64,000 bases of DNA from [Phialemoniopsis] sp. UDSM-2020 (taxonomy: Eukaryota; Ascomycota; Sordariomycetes; Thyridiales; Thyridiaceae), in assembly GCA_018873225.1 (NCBI GenBank), contig JAEILZ010000001.1, positions 3,658,001 through 3,722,000 on the forward strand, written 5' to 3'. Below, one piece after another: positions 46,814 through 57,218 of this stretch (positions are counted from its first letter, which is position 1; the number at the start of each line of letters is the position of its first letter). The translations under genes were made by a program, and so were the position numbers. The notes below the pieces were generated by a model. It saw only the letters and a list, made by a program, of their open reading frames with translations, did no database searches and was not told the origin of the DNA.

Positions 46814-47733
46814 GGTTGCGGTGTGTGGTGCGGGTGCTGAGATGGACGTGGGGTGAGTGTGTCGGGATGGTGAGGGGTGTGGGAGAACTGGAGCTTGATC
46901 TGAAAAGGTTCGAGAACTGCAACGGAGATTTCGTACGTTGCAACAAGGTAATTTCGTCTGAGACTCGTTTGTCAAAATTTCAAAGCAAAGGGTTTGTATG
47001 AGAAGTTTGGTGTGAAGGTGGTGGTGGTGGCTTTGGCGGAGGGCAATTATTACACGAAAGGCAGAAGAAAGAGTGACACGTCCCTCTCTCACCCTAGTCG
47101 CGCCCCGCGCGAGCTTGACGCGTCGAGTTTAATTGATGCGCACACTCGAAAATCGCGGGGCACAACTCGTCGATGATCGATTACCAGCTGGCCGGCGCCT
47201 GGTGTGTCATCCATCTAGACTACGTAGTATTTGAACTCGCAGAGCCTCCCTGATAGCAAAGGGGCCAGCCAATATATCAAATAGTCCACATTCTATTTCC
47301 CCCTGTTCTGTTGGCTAAGTAGACAGTCAAAGATTTAATCAATATAGCTACGCATATTCAGTCACGGTATGAGCTATTCAATCTTGTTCATTTCTACTAC
47401 CAAGTCTGCCTGGTACTCCCTTACTGCTTTCGTTAAAGTAAACAAATAAAAATTATGCAACGCAGAGTGCTGTATGTACTGGTTTATGTAAGACCGTAAA
47501 AGAAAAAAAGAAATATATGCATGTGATGTGCGCAGTATGTATGCAAGAAGAGTTGCGCCGTCGCCCAAGTCCCTTGCCCCAAGCCTATGTATCCAGAATC
47601 GACAAAAGCCTAGTTGTACAATCTGCACTCCGGGGCAGAAAAACGCAATCCGTGGTGGTCGAGATAGAACTCCAGCGCTGTACCGTGGCAAAGAAAAAGG
47701 AAATCGTGTAGACGTCGTAACGATTGTCGGTGT
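46814..47733. promoter_or_regulatory. PCNA promoter region and 3' flank of the vezatin-like gene
   Basis: 920 bp with no supported gene. Contains the MCB element at 47118 and neighbouring CGCGCG-rich sequence. Confidence 0.55.
47118..47123. promoter_or_regulatory. MluI cell-cycle box ACGCGT upstream of PCNA
   Basis: A perfect ACGCGT palindrome 305 bp before the PCNA ATG. MBF binding to MCB elements controls POL30 and other S-phase genes in yeasts; here the role is inferred. Confidence 0.6.
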
Positions 47734-49787
47734 TCATAATGACATCCGCCCCGAGGTGGGTGCGTTGTTCACCCGGGTTGGCGGTTTCGGTCGAAGGTTT
47801 ATGACCATCTCGAGTTCGCGTAGCATGCCCTTGTTGGCCTCCGCACGCTCTCTGGCCTCAGCGCGTTTCTCGCGATCCTCTTTCATCTTTGTGAGCCGCT
47901 CTTCTCGACTCAGCATACTCTTTGGTCGGGTAGGCATGGCTATAGCTTCAAAGACTTCCTCGACATCGGGGGTAGGGCTGCTCATCACGCTGCTCGAAGG
48001 AGAACCGCCATTCAGCGCTTTGAGTGCGTCATTGACTCCACCCTCGTCCACAGTCGTGATGCCGCTGAGAGAGACCGATGGCGAGAGCACGCTGCTGATC
48101 GATGAGAGCCTCTTCTCGTTACGGTCGATGCCAGATGCCAGAGCCGCCTTGCCCTCTTCCCAAGCCTGAGTCAGGATTTTGAGATCTTGTCCGATGGAAT
48201 CGTACTGCGCCATAAGGTTGGGTCCGAGCTCGGAAACATCGTCCGCCTCGTTGAGTGTCTTACTAGACTCTTCTCTGAGGAGGACCAACTTCGCCTGCAG
48301 GCCGCGGATGCCAGTTGAGAGGGAGTCTAGTTTTCGTAGCGACGACCGCCACCTTTCCCGTCCTGGTGAAAGAGGCATTTTAGGTGTTGGGACGCTTGGG
48401 AAAGTCTCTTCCTCGCTGAGAATCGTCCTCAGGCGCTCGTAGTTCTCCCGAGTGGCGGCACTCAAGGTCTTCAACGCCTCAACAGCCGTTGTCCAACGCA
48501 GAAAGTCCGAGTTGTCGCCGTTCGCCTCCAAGGCTAGTATGGCACACAAAAACATCTTACGTAGAGTGTGGAATCGAGCAGCAACTACCTTCATCGTCCG
48601 CAACGACTCAGGATCCTCAAACTCGCTGTCCGAAAACCCCTGTAGAGCATCCGAGATGTCAAAGTCGCTGATGTCGTAGATGTCATAGTACTTCTCCAGG
48701 TCTAGTTGCTCCGAAAAGCTCTTAACGACCGTGGAGGTCTTCGTGTACTTCTCAACGAGATCGGAGAAGCTCTTCTTGACAACCTTGCGTAGCCGATTGC
48801 ATCGGCGTGACTGGCTGCGATCATCTATCCGGCTGACTGGCGGTAGCGGAGTGCTGCTAATGCAATGTCAATCCCGTACGCGCTGTAGATGGTGGATGGC
48901 TATACTCACAGTCTGTACCCTCGCGAAACTAGCTCAACCTCCTGAATTAACCCCACGGCGGCGCTGGTAGCACTGTCAAAGTCCTGCGACCTCGTGACAA
49001 AGCTCGTCACCTCATTGAGAGCTTGACTTCGGATATAACGCAGCCACTGTTGCCGAATGTAGGCGTGCCCGAGTACAGACACGACGACCAGCAAGCCAAG
49101 CACGAAAAAGACCCGTTTCTTGGTGAGATATGAGTATCCTCCCATGTAAACCCAGCTGATCACCCACGCCAGAGCCACCGCAGCCACCGCGGCGACCATC
49201 AAGCCCGCCGTAGTCGGGGCCAGAGCGTCGTGTTCCCCCGGTTTCGCGGATCCATCTTGAGTCGACGGCCGATGCTGCTGTCCTAGGGCCGAGTGTCCGG
49301 TAAGAAGCTGTGAGGCGATGATTGTATACCGAAATTGCTCGATAAATTTGGAGTTGTCGGCACGGTCAATACGCGAGACCACGGCTCTCTGTAATCAGGA
49401 TTAGCTACCGTCTATCCACAAGTCTTGCGGCGGATCTGCATACGGAGTAGCTAGTGTGAAGCGAGGAGGATAATGAGGTGCTTCGGGGAACGTCTAGCTT
49501 GAGCGGATTGGGGATCTGGTTTCGGAAACGCTTCTTGACCAGCGGGCGCCCTACCGGGGCAAAGGACGGACTCGGAGGGCTGGGCGGCGGGGTGTGGACG
49601 TCTCGCTGGGGCTCGGCCTGTGCCCAGTCCTTCTGATCGTCCTCTCCCTCATCTAGCATGGCACTGAACGTTAGTACTGGGCACTCCATGCTGTCGCGTG
49701 CGAGTAAAGGTCCACAATCCGGCGCGACGGGCACTCACCCCGAAGGTATTCAGCGAGAGGAGACTGGTCGAAGACAACGGTCTCCAT
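47734..49787 (-). CDS. vezatin-domain (Inp2-like) peroxisome-inheritance membrane protein
   Basis: A 619-residue membrane protein. Exons are 49787-49739, 49652-49444, 49388-48910 and 48856-47734. Two hydrophobic segments lie at about residues 147-167 (AGLMVAAVAAVALAWVIS) and 179-197 (VFFVLGLLVVVSVLGHAY), forming a hairpin. Directly after them comes a region matching the fungal myosin-binding/vezatin family (RSQALNEVTSFVTRSQDFD, GLIQEVELVSRGYR, then PLPPVSRIDDRSQSRRC). The C-terminal half is charged, with predicted helices (REERLTKMKEDREKRAEARE). In yeast, Inp2 links peroxisomes to the class V myosin Myo2. The family link is from memory of conserved motifs. Exon 2 uses the CTAG acceptor after a TACTAAC branch point; the nearer CAG would introduce a stop. 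Divergent from EMC6. Confidence 0.82.
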
Positions 49788-50518
49788 TAAGAGGGATCTT
49801 TGGGGGGTGTTGGTGCTACCGGAGCTCGTGCGAACGACGCATCATCCACCACACCAATGCGCGACACAGTGACACCAGCTATCGTTGTTGTTCTGCAGAG
49901 ACCGGGCGCGGATTCGGGGGCTGGCGTCTAAGTGTCGCAGATCGGGTCGTGAAAGGGGTCGGCGGGCGACTCGGGAGGTTGAAGATGTCGAGGCCTCGCA
50001 GGTCCGTTTCGTCCGGAGCAAGTCCCCTATGTTCTCTCGGTGGCCCGCCAAATTGGGACACTTGTACAGCTTCTGTTTTCGGCGGCCTTGCAGGGGTCTC
50101 GTAGGTGAGAAAGGGTTCGCGAGCTTGTGAACGTGGGTGTGTTTTGCGCATGTGCAGGCGCCTCGGGGGTCACGACCCCTGTGTCTCGTGGATCAGCCGC
50201 CCCGCGTAATTACAGCGCTCTATGGAGCACATGGTTAGTCGCATAGCCCCAGCTACAGGAATGAAATGAGACGTCATCTAGGAAAAATCAAAGGTCCGAC
50301 ACGCCGAACCGTGGCGCACGCCCGCCAAAACTGCGGGCTGGCAGGGGCTGGACTGGCGCTATCAGAGCGGGACACTACACCCATTTGGGCGTTTGGAAGC
50401 TCTGGAATGTCCCGAAGCCAAGCTGTGCGCAACGTCGTCCTGAGATAGCTTCACCAGAGACTACCAAACGTATCGATTTCATCAACACTTAGACTCACCA
50501 CGAGCATATTCGCCCACC
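49788..50518. promoter_or_regulatory. divergent promoter region of the vezatin-like gene and EMC6
   Basis: 731 bp between two divergent start codons, with overlapping short frames on both strands but no family resemblance. Read as shared promoter sequence. Confidence 0.5.
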
Positions 50519-50942
50519 ATGCCTTCAGAAAAGGAACTTCAGATCTCTCCCATTGTGCAGGAGTCGGTGATGCACAACACCAGGGTAAGTTGGCGCCACG
50601 ACATTCGCAACATCGTGACCACGCAAGACTAATGTTAACCGCAATTTCTAGACTCTGTCCAATCTGCAGACCCTTACAGCCTCCCTCTTTGGCGTCGCTG
50701 CCGGCATCCTCGGCCTCGAGTCGTACAGTGGCTTTCTATTCTATATAATCTTCTCCCTCCTCACCGCCGCCCTCTTCTACACACTGCGCGTTGCGCCCAC
50801 GTCATTACCAGCTGGCAAGCCGGTGCTCGACACGAGCAGGTATTTCCGCGGCCCCTTCGAATTCTGGACGGGAGGGCTGTTCAACGGACTGGCGGGTTTC
50901 ATTCTGACTTGGACTCTGTTCTATGGCTTGGTGCGGGCATGA
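50519..50942 (+). CDS. EMC6: ER membrane protein complex subunit 6
   Basis: Core membrane subunit of the EMC insertase in the endoplasmic reticulum. Exons are 50519-50584 and 50652-50942 (67-nt phase-0 intron, GTAAGT...TCTAG), giving 118 residues, the normal EMC6 length. The N-terminus MPSEKELQISPIVQESVMHN is cytosolic, followed by TRTLSNLQTL, two adjacent hydrophobic segments (LFGVAAGILGLESYSGFLF; IIFSLLTAALFYTL), a loop ending YFRGPFEFWTGGLFNG and a third segment LAGFILTWTLFYGLV. The GGLFNGLAGFILTWTLFYGL ending is diagnostic. Missed by single-frame reading because of the intron. Confidence 0.96.
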
Positions 50943-51186
50943 GCTCCTGGTTTTAGGCCTATTGGAAAGTACATTCCGGTGGATCGATCACGAGACGGGG
51001 CTGGTGTTCAAGGAGTTATCTTAAGAAATGGCATATCAAAAGAATGGGATTACCAAATCGGTATTTTACATTGACTTGATCAATGTTTGTTCTAAGCCTC
51101 GGCCCTTGATTCAATGCCATCATGACTTGTTGATACATGTCCTCGAATTCAAAATGCAACAAAATGTGAAATGCTAGATCTTGTCA

Positions 51187-53808
51187 CTAATCTGCGACCT
51201 CGACAACTTTTCCCACGAAGCCACTCAACGCAGACCCATCCTTGTTCGCACCCTCGAGGATTACGATTCGAGACCCCAGCTCTATCCATTCCCGAGTATT
51301 CAGCAGCTCAAACTTGACTTCAAATGTGCTTGGAGCTATGCTGTCTGGCCCAGGAGATATCTCACTCGTCATCTGGTCAGAGAGCGTGAACATGTCATCA
51401 GTATTGTCCGCATTGCCAGAGCTAGGATGATGAGATGCGATGGGGCCTATCACACGGGCCACCCTCGCCGTTACACGGACACTGGCAACGTAGATCGTGA
51501 CAGAAACCCCGAACGCCAGGTCGCCAATGTCTTGATCAGTAAACACTGCTGTCAACCCACTGGCAGCCTGAAGCTGAAGCCCGGTATCAATCATGTGTTT
51601 GCTAGGGATAGCAAGCACCATGCCCTTCCGAATCTTCAGCATTGGTTGAGCCAGATGTTCGAAAACGCTATCCGACAGGTCTTCTTGAGGATGCTCCAAC
51701 ACAAGTCCAACCGTGCCCACTTGCCCCGGCGCAAGGGTCTGAACCGGGAGCCGCAAGTTGCGGATACTGACAATACGCGCGTTGTGCCACTCGCCCTTGA
51801 TAGTTGACGCCGATATAGCATTTCGCAAAGCGACGCGGCTGAGCTCCGAAGACGATGGGTGTGATACGGAAAGGCCGAAGCTTCCTGGCGAAGGCCGGTC
51901 TTCCGGAGTGGAAGTCGACACTTCATCCTCGTCCGACGGGAATGGCCCCACCACCACCTGGTCACCAACGGCCAAGTTACCGAAGCGCAAGTAACCGGCC
52001 ACGACAGTACCGAGATCGTCCTGCTGCGCAGTGCTCACCCCTGTGGCCGCGTAAGTTGCCGGCAGACTGAAGGTTTCTTCAATATGATACAGACTGGCAG
52101 GCTGTTCAGGATTGAGCGCTACACCGGTCAGATCGTGAGCTGTAGGCGGAGGAGGCAGCGGTAGGTTTTTGAGCAAGGCATGCACCAGCCCTATGCCATC
52201 ACCCCTGACTGCACTTGTCATGATCACAGGTACTGTGGTGACATAGTCTTTCGCGGATTTCATCATCCGCAATGCTTCGCTGACAACCTTGTCGTCGGAA
52301 ACTGTCACTTCAACAGGCAAGTCGGCGGAGCTACTTTGCGTCGCCTGGAGTAGTTTTGGAACCCTCCCTGTCGCCTTTACACTAGTCCATATCTTTTCAA
52401 GGGTCGAGCGCAGAACAACTTTGTTTGCCAGATCAAGTTTCGTAATGATGATGGCAAGCGGCAGCTCCAACTTGAGACACAAGTCTAGATGAGCCTTTGC
52501 AAGATCAACCTCGCCTGTGTCGGGCCCGAAGCCTTCCGGCCCAGGGGTAGCAGCGCGAGAGTCTGCGTCGTCCGCGGCTATACATAACAATGTCCATTGA
52601 GGTGCCCAGCCAACAATGCCACGCAGAATCGTTCGTCGATATCTTGGGTGGCCCGCGACGTCCGACACGAATGCTAATCGACCATCTCCGGTAAAGTCGT
52701 GAATGCCAACCCATGACTCAATTTGCTGGTTGGCATAATTGATAATACCACGATCTCGATAGCCAATAAGTTCTTGCGTCACTGAACTTGTCACGCCGGA
52801 GGCGACTTCGTGGCGATGCTTAAGCAAGCTTAGCCGACTCTTGCCCTGGCCATTATCGAGCGTTCCGGTGGACAAAGTTCCGAGCAACGTGGTTTTGCCA
52901 GATGTCGTGGGTCCGGTCAAAGTTACCCGGAGCTGATTCTCACTGCCAGCGCTGGGCGCTTTCGATTCAGCTTCGGTCCGGAGAGCCTGCTCAACGATGG
53001 CCTCGCTTTGTTCTCTGCTGGTCTGTCTGGATTCAAGGACGGGGCGGACTAAGGCTTCCGCAACCCAAAGATCTTCACGATGACACTTGAGGGGCCTCCC
53101 TTGCAGACGAGAGGGAGGCAGCGAGACTCTCTCTTCCCATTCGCATTTGCCAACAATAACCTTGCGTAACACTTCGACATCACAGCCCAGACTAGCGGCC
53201 ATAGCTCTCAGTCTAGCTATGCTCTCACTCAGTTCATCTTGAGTGAGGCCGACAAGTGTTCCATCATCAGCAACACCGATTTCGTAAAGCGCGCCCCGTG
53301 ACTCCTCAAGCCCAGGCCAGACCTTGGCCAGCTTGGGAGGTTGAGCAAGATCAAAGTTGGCACCTAGAAGCCTGGGCACGACAAGATCGCTTGAAGAGGT
53401 AGATGCGTGATAGGGGCACGTCTGGCGTAGTCTCCAAAGAAGTTGGGTGGTCAACTGAATCAGGCGATCCAACTGAGAATGGCTCGATGCAGCCCCTCCA
53501 CGTCCATATCTCAAGCTCGTGGGCTCGACGCCACTCTCGACGGGAGCTCCCGAGTGTTGACCCAGCGGCGCTGTGCTCGTATAATTGTAGGTACGCCGGG
53601 ACCGGAGGAGGAGGTGTAACTTGTACTCTGTTGGTCCCTCCTGGGGTTCCGGTGGCAGTCGAGTAACTCCATACTCGGAGAGCAGACTGTGGGTCGGGTT
53701 TACCGGGGTGTGAGACCGCTCTGCTGCACCATTCTCCGTGCTAGCCTCTGCCGGCAGCCACGGGGATGACACTCTTTGTGGGTTGGGATCAAAGGTGAAG
53801 ACCGACAT
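51187..53808 (-). CDS. GTPBP1/GTPBP2-like translational GTPase
   Basis: A single-exon gene of 873 residues. The GTPase core has G1 GPTTSGKTT (299-307), G2 Thr in SGVTSSV (about 340), G3 DVAGH (383-387) and G4 TKLD (456-459, Thr replacing the usual Asn, as in GTPBP1). EF-Tu-like beta-barrel domains follow (GTVVAGYLRFGNLAVGDQV; then RNLRLPVQTLAPGQVGTVGL). The first 290 residues are family-specific and partly disordered, including helices at 110-130 and 185-215. GTPBP1/2 proteins act in ribosome rescue and mRNA turnover in animals; fungal roles are little known, so function here is inference. Convergent with EMC6, 244 bp apart. Confidence 0.92.
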   Translation of the reverse strand: MSVFTFDPNPQRVSSPWLPAEASTENGAAERSHTPVNPTHSLLSEYGVTRLPPEPQEGPTEYKLHLLLRSRRTYNYTSTAPLGQHSGAPVESGVEPTSLRYGRGGAASSHSQLDRLIQLTTQLLWRLRQTCPYHASTSSSDLVVPRLLGANFDLAQPPKLAKVWPGLEESRGALYEIGVADDGTLVGLTQDELSESIARLRAMAASLGCDVEVLRKVIVGKCEWEERVSLPPSRLQGRPLKCHREDLWVAEALVRPVLESRQTSREQSEAIVEQALRTEAESKAPSAGSENQLRVTLTGPTTSGKTTLLGTLSTGTLDNGQGKSRLSLLKHRHEVASGVTSSVTQELIGYRDRGIINYANQQIESWVGIHDFTGDGRLAFVSDVAGHPRYRRTILRGIVGWAPQWTLLCIAADDADSRAATPGPEGFGPDTGEVDLAKAHLDLCLKLELPLAIIITKLDLANKVVLRSTLEKIWTSVKATGRVPKLLQATQSSSADLPVEVTVSDDKVVSEALRMMKSAKDYVTTVPVIMTSAVRGDGIGLVHALLKNLPLPPPPTAHDLTGVALNPEQPASLYHIEETFSLPATYAATGVSTAQQDDLGTVVAGYLRFGNLAVGDQVVVGPFPSDEDEVSTSTPEDRPSPGSFGLSVSHPSSSELSRVALRNAISASTIKGEWHNARIVSIRNLRLPVQTLAPGQVGTVGLVLEHPQEDLSDSVFEHLAQPMLKIRKGMVLAIPSKHMIDTGLQLQAASGLTAVFTDQDIGDLAFGVSVTIYVASVRVTARVARVIGPIASHHPSSGNADNTDDMFTLSDQMTSEISPGPDSIAPSTFEVKFELLNTREWIELGSRIVILEGANKDGSALSGFVGKVVEVAD

Positions 53809-55194
53809 GGCGTATTGGTGTGGGTGTGTGTTTGCTGGACTGACGCCCCAAAGAGTTCCAACGCAAGCCTCTCCTGATCGCTGATGGATCTGCTCTTCTA
53901 TAAGCGATAAATGGAAATGGGTAAGGCTATTGCATATAATATCGACATTGATCTGGTGTATAATTGGTGTATTTGAGGTATCATCTTGTCTGAGAGAGCG
54001 TTATGCCCAAGATTGGTGAGATCACACAGAGGTGATGCGCAAGCAGCAGAAACACAGCAGTGCTATAAAGATTGCTTGGACGATCAATTAGAGTAGCACA
54101 TTTTCAAGTACGATGTGGTGTGAGCGCGCGCATCATTATCAAAGACAAATGAGTAAGGTGATGACTAGAATACGTTTTTGAGGTGAGAGGAAAGCCACTA
54201 CTCAGACCAGATTCCTAAGTTTGGTAGCCAGGTCAGACCGAAACAAAGGGTGGAGTCACACCTCCGCCAAAAATCACCAGCTATTTCCGTCCAAAGCTGA
54301 ACAAGATAGTCAAGTACATTTGATGCCCACCAAACTACACCTATTTTCTTGGTCATCACCTATCTCGTCTCGACTTTGTGGTTCCTTCCTTTCTTTCTTT
54401 ATCGACAAAGTCATATGTAAATGACTTCTCCTCTAGGAACCGTCCTTTGGAATCATCCGGTAATTGTCATCAAATTTGCTCTTTCCAAGAAGTCAAGATG
54501 ACGGCCCAGAAATCCAAAAAGAAGAAGTCTACGCCACCAAGACATACGAATACAGCATCGACAGGCGCCACTTTAGTAGGCTCAGGTTCAAGCAGCAATG
54601 ATGACCAGCAGGCGCAGCGTCCGAGCAAAGGGCGTTCCAAGTGGAGGAAATGGGGGTGTGGAATACGAATCCGCCTGCCACAGGTAAGGTTGCTAAGCCC
54701 AATCCTCTATCCCTACTCGTCTCCCTCTCCTGTTCTACTGTATCGTCTGCCCCTCTGGCTGTTCCGCTGCCATGCTGCGAGGTCCCACCCGCCTCCACCA
54801 GCCAAACCAATGCTGGGCAGCCCTGCTTCAGGGTCTCCCTAAGATGGGTCCCGTCCCCCCAGTGGCAATCTTCGCCGCACGGCGCACAGCGCTAGGTCTC
54901 AGCATTACGCTGGGGTCGTCTCTCCCGGCCTGCAGATCCATGGTTTGAAGCGAAGAGGCCGCCCCAGACCGCCTGTCTTCCCCTCCATCATCCCGCCCCT
55001 ATCCCGAAACGTTGTTCAGACATCTTAAAACCTATCACCAACTACAAGTTCAAGCCATCGACCTTCCCGCGCCATACCTCACACTGTTGCATTGCTGTTT
55101 GATCACGAAACCCATAGCACTCTTTTGCCTGAAATCTACCTACTCTTTCCTTCTTCTCTGGATTGTCGCTGAACCTATATACTAGTGGCGCACC
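53809..55194. promoter_or_regulatory. divergent promoter region of the GTPBP-like gene and SEC9
   Basis: About 1.4 kb. A Lys/Ser-rich frame starting at the ATG at 54498 (MTAQKSKKKKSTPP) is open for about 115 codons, but I do not accept it as a gene. The part after 55040 is a CT/AC-rich leader ending at the SEC9 ATG. Confidence 0.5.
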
Positions 55195-56556
55195 ATGGGA
55201 AAGTTTGGCTTCGGAAGCAAGTCTGGCGAGGGCGATGACGATTCGAATCGGTCAGGACTTTTTGGACGGAAGAAGTCTTCTCAAGGCAGCCAGAGTACTC
55301 AGAACGACAATCCCTACGCTCAAGGCACAGCCAACGACCCCTACGCCGCACCCATGACGGCATATCAGCGAGCTCGCGTTGACGTTCAGGCCCCCCGTCC
55401 TGGAGTTGGTCTGCCGTCCGGCCCTCGCGCTGGTGCCGGTGGCCCCCCTCCTCCATACAGCACGCAGCAATCCCAGCAGCCAACCGGTTACGGCTCAGAC
55501 AGATACGGCACTTCTGGTGGCTATGGAAGCAATCGATACAACGACAATGCTGCCGCATTTCAAGCCAATCGACAAACCTCGTCTAGGGGACCTGGTGGTT
55601 ACGGTGGGCTTGGCCGGACGGACAGTATGAACACTACCGACGAGAAACGTCAGGACTTGTTTGGAGCGGCCCCAGACAGATATGCGAAGAGGGAAGCTGA
55701 GCAGGCAGAGCAGCAGGCCGGAGATGCCGGCGGTTCTTACGGCGATAGCTACGGTGCCTCTGATGGCTATGGGGCCTCGCGGGAGCTGACCGCGGAGGAA
55801 CAAGAGGAAGCAGAGGTTGATGCAGTCAAGCAGCAGATTCGACAAGTCCGAGACGAGTCGCTCCAGAGTACTCAGCGATCTATCCAGGTTGGCCTGGCAG
55901 CTCAAGAGACTATGCGCTCTACACTTGCTCGTCTCGGCGTCCAAGGAGAACGTCTTCACAACACGGAGAGGAATCTGGACGTAGCTGCTACTCACAATCG
56001 AAGGGCAGAGGAAAAGACTAAAGAGTTGAAGACATTGAACCGAAGCATGTTTGCTGTTCATGTTGGCAATCCCTTTACTTCCAAGCAACGAGCTGCTGAG
56101 CGAGACCAAAAGGTTCTGGATCAGCATCGCTTTGAGAGAGATGAGCGGGAATCCACCCGCCGTGCGGCGTTTCAATCGAACCAGCTTATGGAGGACAACT
56201 TCAAGGAGCTTGAGCAAGGTCCACGGAGGGGACACGGAGCTTACAAGAAAGATCCCTCTGCAAGTTCAAAATTTGCCTTTGAGGAGGATTCTGACGAGGA
56301 GAAGAAGGAAGACGAGATTGACGATAACATGGATCAAATCTCTGAAATCGTCGGTACCCTCAATGTTGGTGGTCGTGCGATGGCGAAGACCATTGATTCG
56401 CACAACAATCTGATTGACAGGATTACAGCCAAGGTAAGTTTGCAAAGGCTTTTGCAATTCCGAAGAAGAAAACTAATCATTGAAATCATACAGAGCGATG
56501 CTGTCGACGATCACATCCGAATGAACCGGACGAAACTCGATCGGGCTGTCAAATAG
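55195..56556 (+). CDS. SEC9: Sec9/SNAP-25-family plasma-membrane t-SNARE
   Basis: Supplies two SNARE helices (Qb and Qc) to the exocytic SNARE complex with a syntaxin (Sso) and a synaptobrevin (Snc). Exons are 55195-56433 and 56494-56556, giving 433 residues. The N-terminal 190 residues are Gly/Ser/Tyr/Gln-rich (YGSDRYGTSGGYGSNRY type) and probably disordered. SNARE 1 runs from about EEAEVDAVKQQIRQVRDESL through GVQGERLHNTE, with Gln at the zero layer. SNARE 2 runs from DNMDQISEIVGTLNVGG to DRITAKSDAVDDHIRMNRTK. The 60-nt intron has no stop and a length divisible by three, so the unspliced frame stays open and would add 20 residues inside SNARE 2; GTAAGT, CTAAT and ACAG signals support splicing. 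By alignment, the SNARE 2 zero-layer position is His403 (DSHNN) rather than Gln. Confidence 0.95.
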   Translation: MGKFGFGSKSGEGDDDSNRSGLFGRKKSSQGSQSTQNDNPYAQGTANDPYAAPMTAYQRARVDVQAPRPGVGLPSGPRAGAGGPPPPYSTQQSQQPTGYGSDRYGTSGGYGSNRYNDNAAAFQANRQTSSRGPGGYGGLGRTDSMNTTDEKRQDLFGAAPDRYAKREAEQAEQQAGDAGGSYGDSYGASDGYGASRELTAEEQEEAEVDAVKQQIRQVRDESLQSTQRSIQVGLAAQETMRSTLARLGVQGERLHNTERNLDVAATHNRRAEEKTKELKTLNRSMFAVHVGNPFTSKQRAAERDQKVLDQHRFERDERESTRRAAFQSNQLMEDNFKELEQGPRRGHGAYKKDPSASSKFAFEEDSDEEKKEDEIDDNMDQISEIVGTLNVGGRAMAKTIDSHNNLIDRITAKVSLQRLLQFRRRKLIIEIIQSDAVDDHIRMNRTKLDRAVK

Positions 56557-57218
56557 AGCTCTCCGGCTGGTGTGTCGTTTTATTGTACGGCGTGCGATTC
56601 ATATGCCTGACCTACCTAGATATCCCGAGTGTAATACGTCTATTCTCGACTGAAAGAGAACGTAGACTTTGAATGGAAATCATTGCATACTGTATGATCT
56701 TCGCAAAAAGACTTAGCTATCTAAGTATGCTATGCCATGTGTGTATGCCGGCCAAAGTCTCTGCCAATAACTTGCTTGGATGTGAGCGGATGTAATTCAC
56801 CTCTTTGCGAGTCTTCAGGCCTTCGTGAGAGAGTAATTACCCTGTTGCAAAGGATGTTGTTTCGATGGTCTTCAACTCCATCTCGACAGGTCCACAGTGA
56901 ATGTGCAAGGTCAGGTAAATATGGCCCCACCCAATTCGGGGCTGAACCAATCAAGTGGAGCAAAACCCTGCACAGAGAAACGTCGAGGAGCCGAGGAGGA
57001 ATAGCTTCATTACTTTCCTCAATTTCCACAAGGAAACATGATACTGTATTCCTTAACCTAGAAAGCGACGGAACAATGGGTTCGCTTTCACTTTGAAATG
57101 CCTCATTGTCCTAGATTATAGGATGTTGGTCTGAGGCGCAGGAGCATCAACAGATTTTTCCGAGACCAGATTTGAATCTTCTCAAGCAGAACCCTGATCA
57201 CAGCTTAACAGACCAAAC
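56557..57218. other. intergenic between SEC9 and the DEAH helicase gene
   Basis: 662 bp of SEC9 3' flank and helicase promoter. No gene or RNA recognised. Confidence 0.5.

Noticed and set aside
40800..47130. Secondary-metabolite or nucleotide-metabolism gene cluster
   Set aside because: dUTPase, PCNA and pyridoxal kinase are conserved housekeeping genes with no pathway-specific regulator, transporter or biosynthetic core enzyme; shared promoter motifs are the only link.
54498..54842. Lys/Ser-rich frame starting MTAQKSKKKKS upstream of SEC9
   Set aside because: The first 50 codons look plausible, but the rest reads as pyrimidine-rich non-coding sequence and no splice solution gave a recognisable protein.
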